Source: Leishmania donovani
Taxonomy: Eukaryota > Euglenozoa > Kinetoplastea > Trypanosomatida > Trypanosomatidae
Assembly (NCBI RefSeq): GCF_000227135.1
Contig: NC_018262.1
Coordinates: 2,032,643 to 2,096,642, forward strand
Reading direction: 5' to 3'
DNA: 64,000 bases
Made by a program: the position numbers and the translations under genes. Each line of letters starts with the position of its first letter. Within the stretch, counting starts at the first letter, position 1. This document shows, piece by piece, positions 49,703 to 60,151 of the stretch. The notes under the pieces are model-generated. The model did no database searches and was not told the DNA's origin. It saw only the letters and a program-made list of their open reading frames with translations.

Positions 49703-51385
49703 ATGGCTGCTGCTGTCCAGGAAGCTGCTGCCCCGGTGGCACATCAGCCGCAGATGGACAAGCCGATGCAGATCGCTTCCATCTACGTTGGCGACCTTGA
49801 TGCCGCCATCAACGAGCCGCAGCTGGTGGAGCTGTTCAAGCCGTTTGGCACCATTCTGAACGTGCGTGTTTGCCGCGACATCATCACACAGCGCTCGCTG
49901 GGCTACGGCTACGTCAACTTCGACAACCACGACAGCGCGGAGAAGGCGATCGAGTCCATGAACTTCAAGCGTGTGGGTGACAAATGCGTACGCCTCATGT
50001 GGCAGCAGCGCGACCCCGCCCTCCGCTACAGCGGCAACGGCAACGTGTTCGTGAAGAACCTGGAGAAGGACGTGGACAGCAAGAGCCTGCACGACATCTT
50101 CACCAAGTTCGGCTCGATTCTATCCTGCAAGGTAATGCAGGACGAGGAGGGCAAGAGCCGCGGCTACGGCTTCGTTCACTTCAAAGACGAGACGTCCGCC
50201 AAGGACGCCATTGTGAAGATGAACGGCGCTGCCGATCACGCCTCAGAGGACAAGAAGGCGCTCTACGTGGCCAACTTCATTCGCCGCAATGCACGCCTTG
50301 CCGCGCTCGTGGCAAACTTCACGAATGTGTATATCAAGCAGGTGCTGCCGACAGTGAACAAGGAAGTCATCGAGAAGTTCTTCGCAAAGTTCGGCGGCAT
50401 CACTTCCGCTGCAGCCTGCAAGGACAAGAGCGGCCGCGTGTTCGCCTTCTGCAACTTCGAGAAGCACGACGACGCCGTCAAGGCGGTCGAAGCGATGCAC
50501 GACCATCACATCGACGGCATCACGGCACCTGGTGAGAAGCTGTACGTACAGCGTGCCCAGCCGCGCAGCGAGCGCCTCATCGCCCTTCGACAGAAGTACA
50601 TGCAGCACCAATCCCTTGGCAACAACCTGTACGTGCGCAACTTCGACCCTGAGTTCACGGGCGCGGACCTGCTCGAGCTCTTCAAGGAGTACGGCGAAGT
50701 CAAGAGCTGCCGTGTGATGGTGAGCGAGAGTGGCGCGAGCCGCGGCTTCGGTTTCGTGAGTTTCTCGAATGCCGACGAGGCCAACGCCGCTCTTCGCGAG
50801 ATGAACGGTCGCATGCTGAACGGCAAGCCCCTCATCGTCAACATTGCTCAGCGCCGCGACCAGCGCTACACGATGCTGCGCCTGCAGTTCCAGCAGCGCC
50901 TGCAGATGATGATGCGCCAGATGCACCAGCCGATGCCGTTCGTCGGCGGCCAGGGCCGTCCGATGCGTGGCCGCGGTGGTCGCCAGCAGCTGGGTGGCCG
51001 CGCGCAGGGCCATCCGATGCCGATGCCCTCACCACAGCAGCCGCAGGCGCCCGCGCAGCCACAGGGCTTCGCCACGCCATCGGCCGTCGGTTTCGTGCAG
51101 GCGACGCCGAAGCACTCCCCCGGTGATGTCCCCGAGACGCCGCCGTTGCCGCCGATCACACCACAGGAGCTCGAAAGCATGTCGCCCCAGGAACAGCGAG
51201 CCGCCTTGGGTGACCGTCTCTTCCTGAAGGTGTACGAGATCGCGCCAGAGCTGGCGCCGAAGATCACGGGTATGTTCCTCGAGATGAAACCCAAGGAGGC
51301 GTACGAGTTGCTCAACGACCAGAAGCGACTCGAGGAGCGCGTGACGGAGGCGCTATGCGTGCTCAAGGCGCATCAGACGGCGTAA
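49703..51385 (+). CDS. PABP1: Poly(A)-binding protein 1
   Basis: The 560-residue protein is a cytoplasmic PABP. It has four RRMs at about 25-100 (IYVGDL ... YGYVNF), 113-190 (VFVKNL ... YGFVHF), 207-285 (VYIKQV ... FAFCNF) and 307-383 (LYVRNF ... FGFVSF). A Gln/Met/Pro-rich linker (about 390-480) follows, then a C-terminal MLLE domain (about 490-555, with GMFLEMKPKEAYELL). It binds mRNA poly(A) tails and, through MLLE, PAM2 partners; Leishmania has three PABPs and this best fits PABP1 from its N-terminus. RRM3 departs most from the consensus, with VLPTVN in RNP2 position. The ATG at 49703 gives MAAAVQEAAAP, the expected start. Confidence 0.95.
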   Translation: MAAAVQEAAAPVAHQPQMDKPMQIASIYVGDLDAAINEPQLVELFKPFGTILNVRVCRDIITQRSLGYGYVNFDNHDSAEKAIESMNFKRVGDKCVRLMWQQRDPALRYSGNGNVFVKNLEKDVDSKSLHDIFTKFGSILSCKVMQDEEGKSRGYGFVHFKDETSAKDAIVKMNGAADHASEDKKALYVANFIRRNARLAALVANFTNVYIKQVLPTVNKEVIEKFFAKFGGITSAAACKDKSGRVFAFCNFEKHDDAVKAVEAMHDHHIDGITAPGEKLYVQRAQPRSERLIALRQKYMQHQSLGNNLYVRNFDPEFTGADLLELFKEYGEVKSCRVMVSESGASRGFGFVSFSNADEANAALREMNGRMLNGKPLIVNIAQRRDQRYTMLRLQFQQRLQMMMRQMHQPMPFVGGQGRPMRGRGGRQQLGGRAQGHPMPMPSPQQPQAPAQPQGFATPSAVGFVQATPKHSPGDVPETPPLPPITPQELESMSPQEQRAALGDRLFLKVYEIAPELAPKITGMFLEMKPKEAYELLNDQKRLEERVTEALCVLKAHQTA

Positions 51386-54299
51386 GCGAGAAGCCAGCAG
51401 GCGCCGTTGTGTCAGGCATGGGCAGAGGAAAAGCCCGCGCTCTTGCATACCGCGCCTCACCTCAGCAGTTCTCAGACTATGGTCCCCTTCTCTTCTTTCC
51501 CGCCACCTCACCCCTCTCACGAGTCTGTTTGCTACGAGGCCGTGAGAGAGAGGGGTTGAGTGGGCGACTTTGTGTGCCTGTCTATGTATACGTAAAGGTT
51601 GACGTTGTGCTTGTGCTGTTGATGCTGATCGGGAGAGGGAGCGGAAGGCCTCACGGATGACTAGGTTTGCGCCTTTTTTCTTGCCCGCACAATTCTGAAG
51701 TGTAGGCCGCCTTCCGCTTCTTTGGCTTCTCTCATGGTGTTGGAGCCCCACCCCCTACCACCCACTTCTGTTTACGGATGAAGGATGAGTGGTTAAGTCA
51801 GATAAAAGGCGCGTAAGTCATGGCGCTGTGCTCTCTCTCCCTCTCTATCTTTTCTGTTTCGTTTCGTGCCCATCATTTTTTCTTCGCGCGGTCATGCCTG
51901 TCTCTAGCCGCCTGTTTTCGTCAATGCCACCCTTCCCTTCCACAGCCTGCCTCTTGTAAGTGTGCATGGGCAGTGTGGTGCGAGCAGCAGCGACGCACAG
52001 AGGAAAAAAGGAGGAAGCAAATTCGTGTAAGAGTGACGGAGGGCAAGAAGAGCGTTGGCGGGTACGACAACGAGATGCTCCTAAAACTGCCGCCCCGCCC
52101 CTCCCCTCCCTCCTGCGGCTGATGAGCACGTGAACAAGCCGAAAGAACACAAGAAAACAAAAAGGAAGTAAAAGAAAACAAAGAGAAAAATTATACAAAA
52201 GGAAGAAGGAGGTGAAGTGGCAGAGGATGGTCGATCACCATGCCGGGCGAACGTTGGAAACAGCGTAACGTCCGTCGTGGATGTCGCGTGTGACGTGCAC
52301 GGGCTTTCTTTTTGCCCACTTTGCCGTTCGGCCCTTCGCTCTTCCTCTCCTTCTTTTTTTTCGCTCAGTCGACATTTTCTTTTGTTTGTTTTTTTTTTCC
52401 GCCCTCTTTCATGCGTGCGTGCGCCTTCCTTTCGTTTCTTCGGCCTGTTCTCTCCCTCTGTGTTCTCACTCTCCTTTCTGCGTTGTCCTCCGCCTTTGCG
52501 GTGCCCCTATCATTGGTTCCATTTTTTACGTTCCTCCTAATCTTTTCTGATAAGCCCACTTAACGCACGAAAAAGAAAACGGTCACTTCACCAACTCCAT
52601 AAACGGGCAAACAGAAGCGAAGACGGCGCAGAGAAGCCCATTTCCTTTCGCTGCCAGAGAAACGGGGGGGGGGGCGGTGACAGTCGCTCCTGCTCGAGGC
52701 GCGCACGGATCGCGAGCCAAACAGGTGTGCCTGCTTCTTGCATGCGATTGTGACTGCTGCTCTGGCAGGCAAGGGTTACTCGCGCGAGGTGCGTGGCCGA
52801 GGTGCTCGTGAGAGCTCCTCCCCCTGCTGTGTTTGTGCCGACGAGTGGGGCGACCTGCTGTGAAGCTGCGTGCGCTGCCTCCCCCGGCTCGCAATAGCGC
52901 ACCTCTTTTCGCTCTCTCGCCGTCACGAGGGACGTATCCATCTGACCTCCTCCTCCACCGACTCTTCTTCTTCACGGCTCTCGCGCACTTCGTGTCGGAG
53001 CCCTTTCACGCACCCAAAAGACCCCCATCACGCGTTGTCTTTCCATCTCTGTAATTATCTTCCCCGTCGCGCTGCTTCTTTTCCACAGCCGTAGCGACGA
53101 GGGAAGGCAACCAGATCAAGGTTCACATACAAGCCTATAAGCAGGAGTGAGGCAGCTGCTGCACGTGTCTAGTCCCTCGTCGAGCAGTGATCGAACTTTT
53201 TTTTACAGCTTCCACAGACTTACCCGCAATCCTCTCTCTCGGGCTCACTTGAAATCACAAAGCACAGCAGCCATACACACCTCATTTGGCGGCTGACTCG
53301 TGTCAGAGGCGTCCCATATCATTTTTTTTTGGGGGGCGGGGAAGGGGGAGGGGTTCGCCCACAGAGAAAAAAAAAACAGAGCAAGGCAACAAATTCAAAA
53401 AGTCATTTCGTGGTTGGCGGGCGTATCAGCGGTCAGACGGCGGAAGAACGCACATCTCAGGGAAAGAGCACATCGCCTACACACCGCAGACCCTCTTATC
53501 CGGTCGCGAATGACAGAGAGGAAGGAGGACAGGAGATAAAAACTTGTGCCATAGAGACTTGTCTCCTCTCTTTTTTCTTTTTGGTGTGTGAGCGCTTCGT
53601 CATTGTTCTTTCTTCTGTGGTTTGTTGTCTCTCATTTCGATGCTGCTTTCGCCGAGCGTCCACATACGCCGCCCTCCTTTGCTTGTTTATCTCTCTCTCG
53701 CCTCTGCTCATACACCATCGATTGCCTTTCCACCTTCACGTCACACAAGCGTGCTGTGTATTCGCACTGCACCCCGGCGCGAAGCCGTAAGTGAAGAGCT
53801 TAGCTCGTTGCGTGTTTCCTCACCCCCCTCCACACCACCACCTCCTTCTACGTTAAGAGTGCTTAGGCAAGAGGGCGGAGAGGTCCGAGCAGACGTGCGT
53901 GCCTCGTTCTTTTTGCCATCGATACGTCGTGCCCGTTTCATCTCTGCTCTGCTCCGTCTCGCGCCTTCTCGGCTCTCTTCTTGTCGAGCCATCGTCGTCG
54001 GCCGACATACGCATACGCCTGCGGAGCGAGCGAAGGAGAGCGCGCGGCGGCGATTCACGTATATATATATATAGACATACATCGGAAACCAAAACTTGCT
54101 CAGGTGTGTCTTTTTATTGCTGTTGCTCTTCGTGTTTGGGCTCGGCTGCTTCGCTTTCCACGTTTGCGCTCATAGAAGGCCCGCGGCTCTTTTCCCTCGG
54201 TCTCGATTTTTCCTGTGTTCTCTGCTGTTTCCAGGGTGTCTCGGTTTTCGGTCGCTTTTATTTTTCGTTTGGTTTCGTTGTCTTTACTGGTGCTCGTGT
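51386..54299. other. Long region without a supported gene
   Basis: Three kilobases, probably the PABP1 3'UTR plus the leader of the next gene. Features: A-rich patch at 52137-52205, T runs (52352-52361, 52390-52399), G runs at 52666-52676 and 53332-53352, and a TA tract at 54060-54073. Long PABP1 3' untranslated regions would fit regulated expression. No coding frame has recognisable content. Confidence 0.45.
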
Positions 54300-54325
54300 C
54301 TCTCTCTCTCTGTGTCTGTGTTTAG
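54300..54325 (+). promoter_or_regulatory. Predicted trans-splice acceptor for the 662-aa gene
   Basis: The run of TCTCTC followed by TGTGTCTGTGTTTAG puts AG at 54324-54325; a second AG follows at about 54333-54334. The ATG at 54359 is the first after either. Confidence 0.6.
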
Positions 54326-54358
54326 TTCTTGTAGTGCTGCCTCGTGTGTGCCCCACTC

Positions 54359-56347
54359 ATGACCTCCAACCCGTACATCGCACAGCACTATGGGAGCAGT
54401 ATGGAGGTGGTGTCGAACGGGCATGAGGACGAGGTAGACGCTGCGGTGGGATTTCGGCGCTTCCCGAATGCGCCGCACATGACACACACCGTCTTCCGTC
54501 CCTCGAAGAACTTGACCGCCACCTCTGCCACGGCTGCGTCTTCATCGGCCTTGGGCGTCCACAATACCTACAAAACATCGACGCCGGATGCCCTTGCAAA
54601 CTTGCGCGTGCACAAGTGTCTCCTGGTCGATGAATTTCCCTCACGTCCGCATACGCCACAAGGCGCCAAGTCCGCCGCGTCACTACCACCGTTACTGCCG
54701 GCGGATCGTCTCTCGGTCGGGTCCAGCGACGGCCTTCCTGAAAGAGGAACGGAGGTGTTTCGAGAGTGGGTGAAGGCGCCCACGAACTCCTCCACATCCT
54801 CGTCTAACGGCGCTGACGGCGGCGAAACAGACGCGGCTGCAACCAACGGCAATGCGCACGGCTCCCTCGAACTCGTCAGCGCGTCAGAGCTGGCGGCTTC
54901 GCGAGGCACAGAGGGCGGGCAGAGCTGCGCCTCTGCGTTGGTGCCACCTGGGACTAACGTCCCGGCAAAGACAGCGCTTGCGTCGTCTGATCACTGCCCG
55001 TCGGTATCCGTCTCGCCGGAATCGCTACGTCTCGTACGGCCAAAAAGCTCAACGGCCTCTTTCACCCCTTTGCAGGCACCGGAAGCGTCCAGTGAGCCCA
55101 CGGTCGACGGAGCTCTGCACCACTTACGCGACGTACTGGTGCAGGCGCAGCGCGTGCTGGATAAATCACGGATAACCGGGGATGCCCGTGCGCTTCCCGC
55201 GCCGCCGGCGATGCCACCCAAGCCTGCGGAGTCAGCACAGCACCAGCAGCAGACGGCAGTCCTTCCGGCCACAACGTCCACTGGTTCGTCCTCTGGCGAG
55301 GATGTGATGCGGGAGGACTCACTAGATTGCGTATCGCCCCTCGCCAGCACGAGCGCGGCACTCTATGCTATATCGCAAGCAGAGCGGGGAGTGGGTGTGC
55401 CTGGCGCGGCTTCGCCACCGTTCGCCGCCGGTAAGGTGGCCGATAACGTCGCGGTGCCCGACGAAACCCGCTTCATGGTGTTGTGCTCCGTCACTCACCC
55501 GTCAGCAATCATGCAGCGGCGTCTCCGTCGCCGTGGCCCAGTAACCAGAGCGTCTATGGAAGGACTGGCCTCGCCTCCGGCTCATTCGCTGTTTGGCACG
55601 TGCACAGAGACAGGGGCTATACGCACGTCTTCATGCCGCATCGCCGAGGTGCCGAGCACATCCGCCGCCGTAAGTGCATCCACCGTTGCGCAGCCGGCAA
55701 CAGCGGCCGGCCAACTTCAGCGCTCGTTGTCGCCGAACGAAGGTGGCAGTGAGCATCCCAGCTTGCGCGCACCCACGCAGCGAAGTCCAGCTGACGACTC
55801 CGTGAGCCGTCACTTACACGAGGATCCGTCGCTCATTCCGGGACTCGCCGAGTTTCTGCGGGCTGGAAACCCCAATGGCTTTTCAGCCCTCAGCGCAGCT
55901 ACCCACGCGGCGCCGCCTGCACTGGCGAAGGCGTCGCCGTCAGCACGCCGCCCTCGCCGCCGCTCTGGGCTCCCCGCCGCCGCCGCTCACGTTCCTGCTG
56001 TTTTGCTCGGTAATTCACCATCGTTGTTGCAACGCCGTGGCTCTAGTGGCACCGCACGGTCTCAGGCGGACCGTGCGGTGACCCCGTCGTTGCATCTGCC
56101 ATACGCGCACACAGAGGGGAGCACGACAGTAGCGGACGTCTCGCCACGCCGCGGATCTACCCGTGCCCGCCGTATAGACTCGACGCCTAGTTACGCGCAG
56201 CCGACAGTGAGCTGGCTTTCCAAGGGGTCTGAGGCTTCCGCTGACCAGTTCCCAGTGAGCCGCATAGCCTCGCCGCAGACGAGCCCCGTGAAGGATCCGG
56301 TGACAGCATCGCGTGACGCCGCACCAAGTGAACCGGCGCTACTGTAG
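54359..56347 (+). CDS. Low-complexity Ser/Ala/Pro-rich protein
   Basis: The 662-residue protein is mostly predicted disordered: rich in Ser, Ala, Thr and Pro with few hydrophobic stretches. I see no folded domain. A slightly more ordered start (MTSNPYIAQHYGSSMEVVSN) and a helical stretch near 245-265 (LHHLRDVLVQAQRVLDKS) stand out. Many Ser-Pro and Thr-Pro sites suggest phosphorylation. Proteins of this kind in trypanosomatids are often cytoskeletal or RNA-granule associated, but no function can be assigned. The long uninterrupted frame and clear acceptor support coding. Conservation would be expected only in short blocks. Confidence 0.72.
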   Translation: MTSNPYIAQHYGSSMEVVSNGHEDEVDAAVGFRRFPNAPHMTHTVFRPSKNLTATSATAASSSALGVHNTYKTSTPDALANLRVHKCLLVDEFPSRPHTPQGAKSAASLPPLLPADRLSVGSSDGLPERGTEVFREWVKAPTNSSTSSSNGADGGETDAAATNGNAHGSLELVSASELAASRGTEGGQSCASALVPPGTNVPAKTALASSDHCPSVSVSPESLRLVRPKSSTASFTPLQAPEASSEPTVDGALHHLRDVLVQAQRVLDKSRITGDARALPAPPAMPPKPAESAQHQQQTAVLPATTSTGSSSGEDVMREDSLDCVSPLASTSAALYAISQAERGVGVPGAASPPFAAGKVADNVAVPDETRFMVLCSVTHPSAIMQRRLRRRGPVTRASMEGLASPPAHSLFGTCTETGAIRTSSCRIAEVPSTSAAVSASTVAQPATAAGQLQRSLSPNEGGSEHPSLRAPTQRSPADDSVSRHLHEDPSLIPGLAEFLRAGNPNGFSALSAATHAAPPALAKASPSARRPRRRSGLPAAAAHVPAVLLGNSPSLLQRRGSSGTARSQADRAVTPSLHLPYAHTEGSTTVADVSPRRGSTRARRIDSTPSYAQPTVSWLSKGSEASADQFPVSRIASPQTSPVKDPVTASRDAAPSEPALL

Positions 56348-56516
56348 AGAGTACTTCTTAGGTTTCTTTATCTCCCTCGTGGTCACCGTGTAGTCTGCAC
56401 ACCTGTCTCTTTCCCATGCGTCATCACCGACGGGTGACCGCGATCACTGCATTCCCGCATTCGCACCAACGACAACAATGACGCTCTTACAATTCCTACT
56501 TGCGCTTCGGACCCTG
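56348..56516. other. Short 3'UTR segment before SIDER
   Basis: 170 bases between the stop codon and the SIDER start; the element is therefore almost certainly in the 3'UTR of the 662-aa gene's mRNA. Confidence 0.6.
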
Positions 56517-57312
56517 ATGACGGCGGCACAAACCTCACGGTGCTTGGTATCACAGGGCCCCGTACACCCCCACTCTGTGTGTGTGTGGGAGGAGGCCAAG
56601 CGGCACCTCACCTCTGTCCCCTGCCAATGTCAGAACCCTACTTCTTCTGGTGCGGACAGGGTCAAGCACCGACGACGTAGCGGTGGTCGGGGCGATGTAC
56701 CACTGCTGGCGTCGGCGACGCGGTCGTGGATAGCGTTGTGCTGGGGCGGCCTGCAACCGTGCACACGTCTGCGCCATCCATATGATTGGGCAGCGTGCCA
56801 GAGCGACTCGGGCGCATGTCTCACCCGGCCCTCGCGCACTGCCTGCTGGTGCGGGGGGGGGGGGGCCGCGCCCTGCCCCCGGGGGGGATGCACGAGGGCT
56901 GGGGGCCGNNNNNNNNNNNNNNNNNNNNNNNNNNNNNNNNNNNNNNNNNNNNNNNNNNNNNNNNNNNNNNNNNNNNNNNNNNNNNNNNNNNNNNNNNNNN
57001 NNNNNNNGCATGTTGGGGGGGGGGGGGGGGGGCTGAGCCATGCCCCGAGGAGGGATGCACGAGGGCTGGCGGCCGGCATGATGGGGGAGCGGCTGTGAGG
57101 CGAGACCTGCGAGGCAAAGAGAGGGGGAGAGAGGTTGGTAGGGCACGAGGCAGGGGGGCCGTGCTCTCAGATGGCTGAGTGGGCGCACTGCTGCAGCGCG
57201 TGTGTCCACGACTGCTTCGCACCACGCTGGTGGGACCTGTGCGCCTGCGGGGCTCGAGTGGCGTTTGATCTCCTGTGCTGTAGCGGAGAAGGGGCACGTG
57301 GAAAAGAAAAAG
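56517..57312 (+). mobile_element. SIDER2-like short retroposon, copy C
   Basis: The most complete copy in the window. The 5' part (56517-56853) matches copy B with few changes. It is followed by a G-rich internal part interrupted by a gap, where a unit containing GGATGCACGAGGGCTGG occurs twice (56888-56904 and 57052-57068). The 3' part (57228-57299) matches copy B up to GGAGAAGGGGCACG and then an A-rich tail. It lies 170 bases after the stop of the 662-aa gene, the typical 3'UTR position. The GT run has lost the TA that follows it in other copies. Confidence 0.8.
56909..57007. other. Assembly gap, 99 N
   Basis: Placeholder gap inside the G-rich repeat of SIDER copy C, flanked by G runs on both sides (56854-56863, 57014-57031). 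Confidence 0.95.
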
Positions 57313-58612
57313 TTTTCCATTGGAAGGGTGGGAGCTTTTTTTCTTGGGAAGATGGCCATGACCACGATGCGGCAGTTTTTGTTTCTGCTTTGCGACAGAG
57401 TTTAACTTCTTCGTCTCGCCCATCTCTCCGTCTCGGGCGATGGGTGGGTGAGAGGGAGAGCTGATGTGTGCCTGTCTCAAAAGACGCACGGGGCTGCAGA
57501 GAGTGCCGCATTTTGTTCTTTCTTCTTCCTGGCGACGACGCGTAGCCGGCCTGCTCGTATGTCGTGTTGCTCCTGGTGTTGTGTATGCGTGCGCCATTGT
57601 GCACCGAGGAGACTTTTGAGATGGTGCATCCGCAGGACAGGGAAATCCGCGTGTGTTCGTGGCATCGCACGGGATGAGGGCCGCTGTGCAAGAGTCTCGT
57701 TTGCAAATTAGCCCCGTCGCCGCGTACTCGGCACCGTGTATGCTACCGAGGATCGACGAGAGAAAGGGTCGAGGAAGCGGAAAGGATACTCTACGGAAGC
57801 GTGGAAGTGCAGATTTCAAAGCAAACCGAAGACTCTATATGACTTTGAGGATTCTGTGAGGCACAATAGCCGTTGTCTTTTCGCCCTTGTGTCTGCTTCA
57901 TATACAGCGAGCATGACCTGTGGATCGTCCGCGCCTAGCGCCGCTATCCCTCTTTTTGAGAAGACTGTATGCGGGCGCACACACGCGCGCATTGCGGTCT
58001 GGTCGCCTCGCGTGAGACGAGGGGAGGGAGCAGTGGCCGCGTTTGTTTTTTTCGACCCCTCTCTTTTCTATTCGAAATCCTGTGGGGGGGGGGGCTACTG
58101 ATGCACCTCGCCCTGCATGCGGTGCACCTTCTCTCTCTCCCCCTTACTTTCCTTCCAGTCGCTCTCACCTTTGGAGCGCGAGCAGAGGTGGCTCGTGTCT
58201 TCTGCTTTTCTTTTTCTGTCGTAGACGACGCGACAAGAGCTGGAAACGTACGCGCGCTCTCTCCCGTTCTGGGTAACGAAAGACAGGTGTACTCGCAAAA
58301 CACACAGAGAGTGTGTGCGGGGGGGGGGGGCGGGGGCTACACTAAATGAGTGGACACGCCCACAAACTTGAGGCACACTGCACAAGGAAACTACGTAGTC
58401 ACCTCTCCGCCACCTCCGCATAAAAAGGGTAACACACGCAATCTCGGCCACGGAACAGCCAAGCGCCACACACTCCCCCGGCCGTCTTTAATGGTAAGGG
58501 ATAAGCAAGAGTTGGTGTCGCCGGCCCCGTCAGCTAAGCCATCTCCCCCCTCCCCCCGGCCCCCTCCCTCTCGCAACACATTAGGCCAGCTTGTCAGATT
58601 AAGAGCAGAGCC
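57313..58612. other. Intergenic and 5' leader
   Basis: Mixed DNA with G runs at 58084-58093 and 58319-58330. Probable acceptor for the next gene near CACATTAG (58577-58584). No gene seen. Confidence 0.5.
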
Positions 58613-60151
58613 ATGCTGCTCAGCGATGCGGAGGCCAAGATCACGGCGGTGCTGAAGTCACTTCTCGACACCCCCCGCACTACCTATGAGGTGGAGAACC
58701 TCTATCAGTTGAACTGCGAGCGCATCGCCGCCGTCCGCGCAGCACTGGCTGACATGAGTGGCGACTACGTTGAGCAACTGCGCGAGAGGTGCGGCGAGGC
58801 AGAAAAGCAGGCACAGGCGAAGCGCGCCGCCGGCGTGGCCAACACGGCCGCCGCTGACAACGCCTTCTCTCTCGACTTTGCTCTGGACGAGGCGGAGGGG
58901 CAGAACGAGGCGGAAATCGAGTCGGCGATGGCCGCGGCAGCACACGGCAGCAGGCGACCAAAGAAGTCAACGGGAAAGGAAAAGTCCAAGAAGAACGACG
59001 AGGAGGAGAGAGGCAAGAAGAAGAAACGGACTTTAGATGATGAACCGCCCGTGGCGCCACTCCCTGGCGGCGGAAGCAGCTGCGAAGACAACGCTGCTGA
59101 CAAGGCTACATCGTCTCCGTCGACGAGGTGGGTGGTGCTGTCCCGCGATGACGACCTCATCAGTAGCGAAGTTTTGCCGGCGCTGTCGACGAGTGGCCGA
59201 GGAAAGTGCGAAGCGGTGCCAAACACTCCTCTGGCGCGAGTCTTTTTCACTGAGGAAGTGGCCCGGGAGGGCGCGTCATGCCAGTGCGCGGTGGAGCTCT
59301 ACCGGTGCGTGGTGATCGCCATGACGTATGGCGAGCCGCAGCTGAGCTGGGCGGAGTGCGAGAAGATGATGCAAGCTCAAGCAGCGGCGGCATCAAAAGC
59401 AGGCACCATCGAGGACGAGTGTTTCTACTCCCGCTCTGCGAAGTGCGCCGGTGCCAGATCGCCAAAGACGTCTTCGGATGGAGACGGTGAGGGCACCGAA
59501 GACGCCAGCGCGTCGTTCATCGAGGACATGACCCTATCAGAGCAGCTGATCGCCCAGTACGATCATGCACAGCAGGCGGAGGAGGAGGACGCGGACACAT
59601 TGACTCTTCCGCGCGACGTCTCAGAGCGCTTCCAGCAGCGTCTCCGTGGCTTCACAGACGAAGTGTGGGTCGTTCTTCTCTGCCACGGCGGGTATTTTGC
59701 CGGCGGTGTATTCGCGAGAGGCACCTGCATCACTCACAAGGCGTTTCAGCGCTATGTAGTCCGTAAGAAGCAAGGCGGCAAGCAGTCCTCGAACGCGAAG
59801 GAAGCGGGGAGCTACAACAGCGTCGGATCGCAAATCCGCGCCGCACAGGAGGTAAAGTGGCGCGTCGATGTGCGCGACATTCTGCTGGACTGGATGCCCT
59901 ACATCCAGGCCGCTTCTTTCATTCTCTACGCCGCCCCAGGCCCTCAAAACAGAGCTGTTCTAACCGACTTTTCCCTCCTTCCCGCGGTGGCGTCGGTCGG
60001 GGGTAGAAAAGGCGTCTCGCCCATTCAGCTGAAGGACCCGCGAGTGAGCCGAGTGCCATTCACGACACACCGGCCCACCTTTGAGGAGGTGCTGCGCATC
60101 TATGGGGTATGCTCGCGCTGCAGCTTACTCTACGTGAGACAAGATGCGTAA
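58613..60151 (+). CDS. VMS1: Vms1/ANKZF1-type peptidyl-tRNA hydrolase (VLRF1 domain)
   Basis: The 512-residue protein carries a VLRF1 domain at about 350-495: VVLLCHGGYFAGGVFARG, ITHKAFQRYVVRKKQGGKQS with the catalytic GxxQ glutamine at 391, SVGSQIRAAQE, and the closing VPFTTHRPTFEEVLRIY. In Vms1/ANKZF1 this release-factor-like domain cleaves nascent chains from tRNA on stalled 60S ribosomes, in the ribosome quality-control pathway. The N-terminus is charged with a Lys-rich patch (115-140), and Cys residues at 222, 224 and 232 do not form a clear zinc finger. The protein ends right after the VLRF1 region, so the ankyrin repeats, coiled coil and VCP-binding motif of yeast and human proteins are absent. 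Confidence 0.88.
   Translation: MLLSDAEAKITAVLKSLLDTPRTTYEVENLYQLNCERIAAVRAALADMSGDYVEQLRERCGEAEKQAQAKRAAGVANTAAADNAFSLDFALDEAEGQNEAEIESAMAAAAHGSRRPKKSTGKEKSKKNDEEERGKKKKRTLDDEPPVAPLPGGGSSCEDNAADKATSSPSTRWVVLSRDDDLISSEVLPALSTSGRGKCEAVPNTPLARVFFTEEVAREGASCQCAVELYRCVVIAMTYGEPQLSWAECEKMMQAQAAAASKAGTIEDECFYSRSAKCAGARSPKTSSDGDGEGTEDASASFIEDMTLSEQLIAQYDHAQQAEEEDADTLTLPRDVSERFQQRLRGFTDEVWVVLLCHGGYFAGGVFARGTCITHKAFQRYVVRKKQGGKQSSNAKEAGSYNSVGSQIRAAQEVKWRVDVRDILLDWMPYIQAASFILYAAPGPQNRAVLTDFSLLPAVASVGGRKGVSPIQLKDPRVSRVPFTTHRPTFEEVLRIYGVCSRCSLLYVRQDA

Noticed and set aside
50243..51013. 256-codon open frame on the - strand over PABP1
   Set aside because: Antisense shadow of highly biased codons in PABP1; repeated Leu/Val/Glu readings are typical of reversed coding sequence.
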